Of a DNA stretch of 58,942 nt, positions 54,749 to 58,942 are shown piece by piece; the stretch's first letter is position 1, and each line of letters begins with the position of its first letter. The stretch comes from Planctomycetota bacterium (GTDB lineage: Bacteria; Planctomycetota; Planctomycetia; Pirellulales; Pirellulaceae), in assembly GCA_026692905.1 (NCBI GenBank), contig JAPLNL010000030.1:1-58942 (forward strand). The letters run 5' to 3'. Both the position numbers and the translations under genes were made by a program. Below the pieces are notes generated by a model. That model ran no database searches. It was given only the letters and a program-made list of their open reading frames with translations, and was not told the DNA's origin.

Positions 54749-56215
54749 ATGCAATTGCTCTCGAAGATTGTGGTAATGAAACTCCTCGTTCTGGTTGCTT
54801 ATCTCATTTTGCTGAACTCGATTGCGGTTGCAATTCAGCCTCCTGTCGCAGACGGTGACTTCGGTTGGTCTCAGTTTCGGGGACCCAATGGCTCTGGGGT
54901 GGCGAATACTAGAGCATTGCCAACCGAATTTGGTAAAGAGCAAAATCTGAAATGGATGACGCCGCTTCCCGCTGGGCACTCATCTCCTGTTCTATTCCAA
55001 AAACGAATCTACCTGACTGCCTTCGAAGCCGATTCACTGTTAACAATCTGTCTCGATCATACAACCGGAAAGGAAGTATGGCGTCGGCAATCCCCGCGAG
55101 ATCGCAAGGAGACGCTTGACCATCGAAACAACCCAGCCAGCCCATCCCCAGTTGTCGATGCGACTGGGGTTTACGTGTTCTTTTCGGACTTCGGGCTTCT
55201 TGGTTATTCGCTCGAGGGCGACTTAAAATGGCAGACCCAATTGGGGCCATTCTCCAACATCTATGGCATGGGAGCTTCGCCGATCCTTTGCGATGGCCGA
55301 TTGATTTTCGTGTGCGACCAAAACATGGACTCGTACGTCGCGGCCTTCGATACTCAGACAGGCGCTCAGCTTTGGAGAACAAAACGAGAAGAAGCCACCA
55401 GCGGCCATTGCTCACCGATCGTTTATCAACCCAAAGAGGGTAAGGCACAAGTTATCGTTGCTGGGTCGTTTTATTTGACCGCGTACTCTGCTTCCAGTGG
55501 CGCGAAGCTTTGGTGGGTTGGCGGACTGTGCTTTGAGATGAAGTCGACGCCCGTAATGCATGATGACTTGGTCTACATCAATGGATATGGATCGCCTCAA
55601 AACGAAGCTGACGCAAGTTTCAAGATTGAGGATTTTGCGGCTGTTGTTAAGGTCAAGGACGGGAACGCGGACGGTTTGCTCGCGTTAGATGAAATGCCGG
55701 ATGAGCTATCGAAGAACTTCTTCTCCGCAGTCGACCTCGATGCCAATGGCAAGCTTGATGCAAAGGAGTGGGAGTACTTCAGGCAGTCGATTGCAAGCAA
55801 GAATAGCATGATGGCGATCCGGCTTGGGGGCTCCGGAGACATGACCAGTAAGAGTGTGGTCTGGAAGTACTTCCGCAATATTCCACAACTGCCTTCACCT
55901 GTCATTGCTGACAACAAAGTATTCATGATCAGCGATCAAGGTATCGTCACTTGTTTGGAGCCTAGGACAGGCGAAGCGTTGAAACGAGGACGATTGCAGG
56001 GCGCTTCGGGCAATATCTATGCGTCTCCGATTGTTGCCGACAAAAAACTATTCTTCGTAACGGAAGATGGAAAAGTGGCCGTGACGGATACGACTCCGGA
56101 TTTCAAGGTCCTAGCAGTCAACGATTTAAAAGAAAAATGCTACGCCACGCCGGCCTTGGACGAAGACCGGATCTTCATCAGAACGGAAAAAGGCCTCTAC
56201 GCATTTGGACTATAG
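54749..56215 (+). CDS. PQQ-like propeller protein with inserted EF-hand pair, exported
   Basis: 488 residues from the ATG at 54749 (one at 54776 is also possible); AGG lies 8 bases upstream. A signal peptide (VMKLLVLVAYLILLNSIAVA) leads to propeller blades with WSQFRGPNGSG, TGKEVWRR, LKWQTQLG, TGAQLWRTKR and GAKLWW, typical of BamB/PQQ-like quinoprotein folds. Between blades there is a calcium-binding EF-hand pair, DGNADGLLALDE and DLDANGKLDAKE (about residues 305-350), both with intact ligands. Such proteins are frequent in Planctomycetes; substrate unknown. Confidence 0.9.
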   Translation: MQLLSKIVVMKLLVLVAYLILLNSIAVAIQPPVADGDFGWSQFRGPNGSGVANTRALPTEFGKEQNLKWMTPLPAGHSSPVLFQKRIYLTAFEADSLLTICLDHTTGKEVWRRQSPRDRKETLDHRNNPASPSPVVDATGVYVFFSDFGLLGYSLEGDLKWQTQLGPFSNIYGMGASPILCDGRLIFVCDQNMDSYVAAFDTQTGAQLWRTKREEATSGHCSPIVYQPKEGKAQVIVAGSFYLTAYSASSGAKLWWVGGLCFEMKSTPVMHDDLVYINGYGSPQNEADASFKIEDFAAVVKVKDGNADGLLALDEMPDELSKNFFSAVDLDANGKLDAKEWEYFRQSIASKNSMMAIRLGGSGDMTSKSVVWKYFRNIPQLPSPVIADNKVFMISDQGIVTCLEPRTGEALKRGRLQGASGNIYASPIVADKKLFFVTEDGKVAVTDTTPDFKVLAVNDLKEKCYATPALDEDRIFIRTEKGLYAFGL

Positions 56216-56271
56216 TCGAACACGGCTTGTTGCGAAACATTCAAAGGCTGATTGATATTGGAGCAAGACCA

Positions 56272-56821
56272 TTGAAACCATTACAGCGTGAACAATTTCA
56301 AGGCGCCGTTCTAGGACTGGCGATTGGAGATGCCCTTGGTTCAAAATGGGAGGGCGTCCCCGCGGACATGATTTTTGACACAGGCCCAGCGGACCAAATT
56401 GTAAAGCACGCGAGCGACGAGACAATTTGCTATACCGACGATACGCAAATGATGATCAGTATCTTTCAAACGTTGATTGCATGTGATGGAATCGACAAAC
56501 ACTTTCTGGCAAACAAGTTCGCAGAAAACTATCATCCAGATCGAGGATACGGCCAAGGGGCAAGACAAATCATCAACGCAATAGGGTTTGGAGAGGACTG
56601 GGAACTACTTGCAGCGACGATCTTTGATGGGCAAGGATCTCTCGGCAATGGGGCCGCAATGCGAGTCTCGAACAGTAGCTCGTGCTATTGGACAGGGAGA
56701 CGATATTGATACCATTGCAGCCATGGCGGGTACTCTCAGTGGAGCGAGGCTAGGCATTTCTGGTATCCCCAAGCACCTTCTCGATTGCCTTGAGGAATAC
56801 GCCAGAATTCTTGGTGTTTGA
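56272..56821 (+). pseudogene. Broken ADP-ribosylglycohydrolase (ARH3-like)
   Basis: From TTG at 56272 (GGAG upstream) the first frame reads GAVLGLAIGDALGSKWEGV, YTDDTQMMISIFQTLI, HPDRGYGQGARQII and GQGSLGNGAAMRVS, then a stop at 56709. From about 56660 another frame continues RAIGQGDDIDTIAAMAGTLS GARLGISGIPKHLLDCLEEY ARILG. These are the two metal-binding ends of an ARH3-type hydrolase; about 150 middle residues are deleted and the join is out of frame. Binding Asp residues are kept in both pieces, but the protein cannot be whole. Confidence 0.8.
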
Positions 56822-56830
56822 GAGGACTTC

Positions 56831-58714
56831 CTATTCTGTAGCCCTTGGCTCGGTCCACTGCAGCCGTTTCGCAGTTGGAACATTCTTGATCGTCTGACGT
56901 TGGCCGCTGGGCCATATGATTTCTGCTTGCTCGATCGATTCACCTGGTGCGAACCCGAAATGCAAATAGTACGGTCCTTGTGATAGGTAACTCCCTCCAC
57001 CAACAACACTGCGAGTCATGGATTGTTTGTTCGTCTTGAGTTGCACCGTTGCACCTACTGCATCGCGATTCGAAACGGTTCCGACAAGCTCGATCAACAG
57101 CCAATTGCCAACCGTTTGCGAATCATTCTGAAGAACAGCCGATGGTTGATTTACATTCGAAAATGCCAAGTCTAAATCGCCATCATGGTCGAAGTCCATC
57201 GCAACGACGCCTCGCCCTCGCCACAACTGACCGAAGTAATTCGTCGGTGGAAAGGCCTCTTTGACGAACCGCTTTTTTCTCGTGTTGCGAAGATAAATTT
57301 GGCTCTGAGAAGGGCTGCCGGTTGATGTGTGCTTCATGACGTGACCATTTGCAATCACAACGTCTTCGTATCCATCTAAATCAAAATCTCCGGAGGTAGC
57401 TCCGAACGCGACGTAGGTCGTTCCGAGTGACAACAGTCCGGTCGACGCTGTGGCGTAGCGAAAAAAGTCATTGCCGTCGTTTTTGTATAGTGCAAAAGCT
57501 TGATTCTCGTAGTTGCAAACCCAAAGATCGGGACGCAGATCATTGTCGTAATCCAACGAGCAAATTCCCATGCTCCCTTGTGGAGTTCCCATGTCATCGG
57601 TTGCGATACCGCTTTGCACAGCCGACTCGACAAACGTCCCATTCCCTTGATTCACATAATAGAAGTTGTTGGTCGTATCGTTGGCGACGTAGATGTCTGT
57701 TTTGGAGTCTCCGTTGAAGTCGGTCGCGATTACGCCGAGTCCCTTTCCGCCTTCTATCAACCCGCATTCCGTCGACTTGAGGGAGAACGAACCGTTTCCA
57801 TTGTTGAAATAGATCACGTCCGAATGGGCCTCAAAGATACCTGGCGCGCATACATCCGGGATTCCTCGCGAAAGACAGGCTTGGTGATTCTCAAAGGACC
57901 AATTGACATAGTGTGCAATATAGATGTCACAATAGCCATTTCCATCAAAGTCGCCACCAGCGGCACTGGTGCTCCAGACTTGATCATCGAGCCCCCACGC
58001 ATGTGCCGACTCGACAAAAGTTCCATCACCTTGGTTGATGAACAGTTGCAATCCGCTGTAACCGGTCACCAAGACATCTGCGAATCCATCGGCATTCCAA
58101 TCGCAAGCGATCGCTCCATGGGAGTAGCCGAGAGCGGCTTCCATGTGAGCTAGATTCGTGATCTTTTGAAGCTCTTTGGCGTTTCGGTTCCACCACAAGT
58201 CGCCTTGAATTCCAGTGACTTTCTTGTCAGCAAGGTGCCCTCCGCCAGGGAAAAACAAATCATCAAAACCGTCACGATCGAAATCCAGGACGGCGACCCC
58301 GCCGCCAATGGTCTCCAAGATGGCTCCTTCGTTTGCGTCCTCGCCATTCTCATAACGCTGAACGAGACCGAGCGCGGCGGTTATGTCCTTGAACAAGACT
58401 TGCTGACTGGTTGCGGGATTCTCCGTGGGTACCAATTGGGGAACAGGCGGCTTCGAAGGTTCGCATCCAAACAGGGCAATGGATGCGAGTAGGATTGTGA
58501 TGAGGAACCAAGTTTTTTTCGATACTTCTCGACTTACGCTACCAAGATAACGCTCGTTCTCAGACGCTGTCCTGGTGGCAGCTTGCCTTCGAGGCTCCGC
58601 CTCTTGTATCCATGGAGCCAACGATGCGACTGCAGGCAGAGCCTGCCATTGCACTGGTTCCCGGGCGGAGCCTGGTAACCAGTGCAACTCAGCTTGACAG
58701 GTCTTGTTGGTCAT
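56831..58714 (-). CDS. CRTAC1-type lipoprotein with FG-GAP/VCBS repeats and ASPIC/UnbV domain
   Basis: About 627 residues if the ATG at 58714 is used; 661 from 58816. A lipobox SIALFGC follows a hydrophobic run, but no start codon lies in the usual 20-30 codons before it. Beta-propeller repeats carry Ca-binding loops (DFDRDGFDDLFF, DWNADGFADVLV, DFDGNGYCDIYIA, DFNGDSKTDIYVA, DYDNDLRPDLWV, DFDLDGYEDVVIA, DFDHDGDLDLAF); the C-terminal ASPIC part is NRDAVGATVQLKTN to EIIWPSGQRQTI. The first about 70 residues are encoded by hairpin repeat DNA (58591-58687). Function unknown; usually outer-surface or periplasmic. Confidence 0.85.
   Translation of the reverse strand: MTNKTCQAELHWLPGSAREPVQWQALPAVASLAPWIQEAEPRRQAATRTASENERYLGSVSREVSKKTWFLITILLASIALFGCEPSKPPVPQLVPTENPATSQQVLFKDITAALGLVQRYENGEDANEGAILETIGGGVAVLDFDRDGFDDLFFPGGGHLADKKVTGIQGDLWWNRNAKELQKITNLAHMEAALGYSHGAIACDWNADGFADVLVTGYSGLQLFINQGDGTFVESAHAWGLDDQVWSTSAAGGDFDGNGYCDIYIAHYVNWSFENHQACLSRGIPDVCAPGIFEAHSDVIYFNNGNGSFSLKSTECGLIEGGKGLGVIATDFNGDSKTDIYVANDTTNNFYYVNQGNGTFVESAVQSGIATDDMGTPQGSMGICSLDYDNDLRPDLWVCNYENQAFALYKNDGNDFFRYATASTGLLSLGTTYVAFGATSGDFDLDGYEDVVIANGHVMKHTSTGSPSQSQIYLRNTRKKRFVKEAFPPTNYFGQLWRGRGVVAMDFDHDGDLDLAFSNVNQPSAVLQNDSQTVGNWLLIELVGTVSNRDAVGATVQLKTNKQSMTRSVVGGGSYLSQGPYYLHFGFAPGESIEQAEIIWPSGQRQTIKNVPTAKRLQWTEPRATE
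58591..58687. repeat. Three hairpins at the 5' end of the CRTAC1-type gene
   Basis: GAGGC-TCC-GCCTC (58591-58603), GCAGGC-AGA-GCCTGC (58632-58646) and TTGCACTGGTT / AACCAGTGCAA (58649-58659, 58677-58687). They lie in the region read as the N-terminal extension of the lipoprotein and look like an intergenic palindromic repeat. Confidence 0.75.
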
Positions 58715-58868
58715 TCCGAAATTCGATTTCTTTGAGTGTAGTCCGAGGGACTGGCGTGCCAGATAAGCACATCCGCATTTGTTTTTCGTATTAATTAGCC
58801 GATGGGCGCTAGCCAAATGGCACTCTCTTTGAGATTCTAGTCATTTTTCGCAGGGACCCCAGGCCCTT

Positions 58869-58883
58869 TGGCACGATATTTGC
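58869..58883 (+). promoter_or_regulatory. Sigma-54 type promoter
   Basis: TGGCACGATATTTGC matches the sigma-54 consensus TGGCAC-N5-TTGC exactly, with the invariant GG and GC 12 bases apart. It lies 43 bases upstream of the ATG at 58927. Transcription would need an enhancer-binding activator; its sites would lie further upstream, within or before the hairpin region. Called by eye, without strand-wide scoring. Confidence 0.7.
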
Positions 58884-58926
58884 GCCGCTGTTTTGGTTTT
58901 CTTTTTACTGCCAAGAGAGAACCAGC

Positions 58927-58942
58927 ATGGCCGAAGACTCAC
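58927..58942 (+). CDS. Start of a gene cut by the window edge
   Basis: ATG at 58927 begins MAEDS; AGAGAG sits about 10 bases upstream and a sigma-54 type promoter lies 43 bases ahead. Only five codons are visible, so no product can be named. Confidence 0.5.

Noticed and set aside
57500-58153. A 217-codon frame on the plus strand
   Set aside because: It is antisense to the FG-GAP lipoprotein and mirrors its repeated Asp-rich loops.

Overview
The window comes from the chromosome of a planctomycete, most likely a Pirellulaceae member (Rhodopirellula/Blastopirellula type). The marks are a PSC1-type CxxCH cytochrome joined to a membrane domain, a 1023-residue PVC-type heme-binding HEAT protein, a DUF1559 prepilin-like protein, an FG-GAP/ASPIC (CRTAC1-type) lipoprotein, the C-terminal half of a planctomycete ECF sigma factor, and many large secreted proteins of unknown function. 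Base composition is moderate. Genes are short operons on both strands, separated by intergenic spaces filled with palindromic repeats.

Layout. 1-2960: NAD salvage operon, pncB - Nudix/NrtR-like regulator - pncA, with a palindrome just ahead of it. 3246-5953: tmk and an EF-G paralogue, overlapping. 6076-6647: type II toxin-antitoxin pair. 6700-13391: a large anchored protein of unknown function, an S9 peptidase, a dicarboxylate/amino-acid symporter. 13737-16802: UDP-glucose dehydrogenase of animal-like sequence and a polysaccharide flippase. 17063-19710: a small secreted protein and a second member of the same unknown family as 6700-9288. 19937-24498: enoyl-CoA hydratase, short-chain dehydrogenase, and a divergent export pair (HlyD-like lipoprotein; DevA-like ATPase fused to a cyclic-nucleotide domain). 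24749-32628: RIO kinase, vWA protein plus a solute-binding/OmpA fusion, a beta-helix protein, a cytochrome. 33067-41217: rarA, a short-chain dehydrogenase, a coiled-coil protein, and the isoprenoid run xseB - prenyl synthase - dxs. 41425-58714: PVC cytochrome, ABC ATPase, a serine-less alpha/beta-hydrolase, mdh, yjbQ, a DUF1559 protein with its lipoprotein, M3 peptidase, Old Yellow Enzyme, EF-hand/PQQ propeller protein, CRTAC1-type lipoprotein. At the right edge a sigma-54 type promoter precedes the first five codons of another gene.

The most unusual content is not a single operon. (1) At least five families of palindromic or terminal-inverted-repeat elements occupy almost every intergenic gap, two of them with internal tandem amplification. 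(2) At least six gene relics lie against intact genes: P-type ATPase, RRM, VOC/glyoxalase, ECF sigma factor, ARH3-like ADP-ribosylglycohydrolase, and a HEAT-containing protein. (3) Several domain fusions or lost residues suggest new functions: ABC ATPase-cNMP, substrate-binding protein-OmpA with a vWA partner, a hydrolase with glycine at the nucleophile position. No rRNA, tRNA, CRISPR array or transposase gene was recognised by eye. All family calls come from reading motifs; no database search was run.
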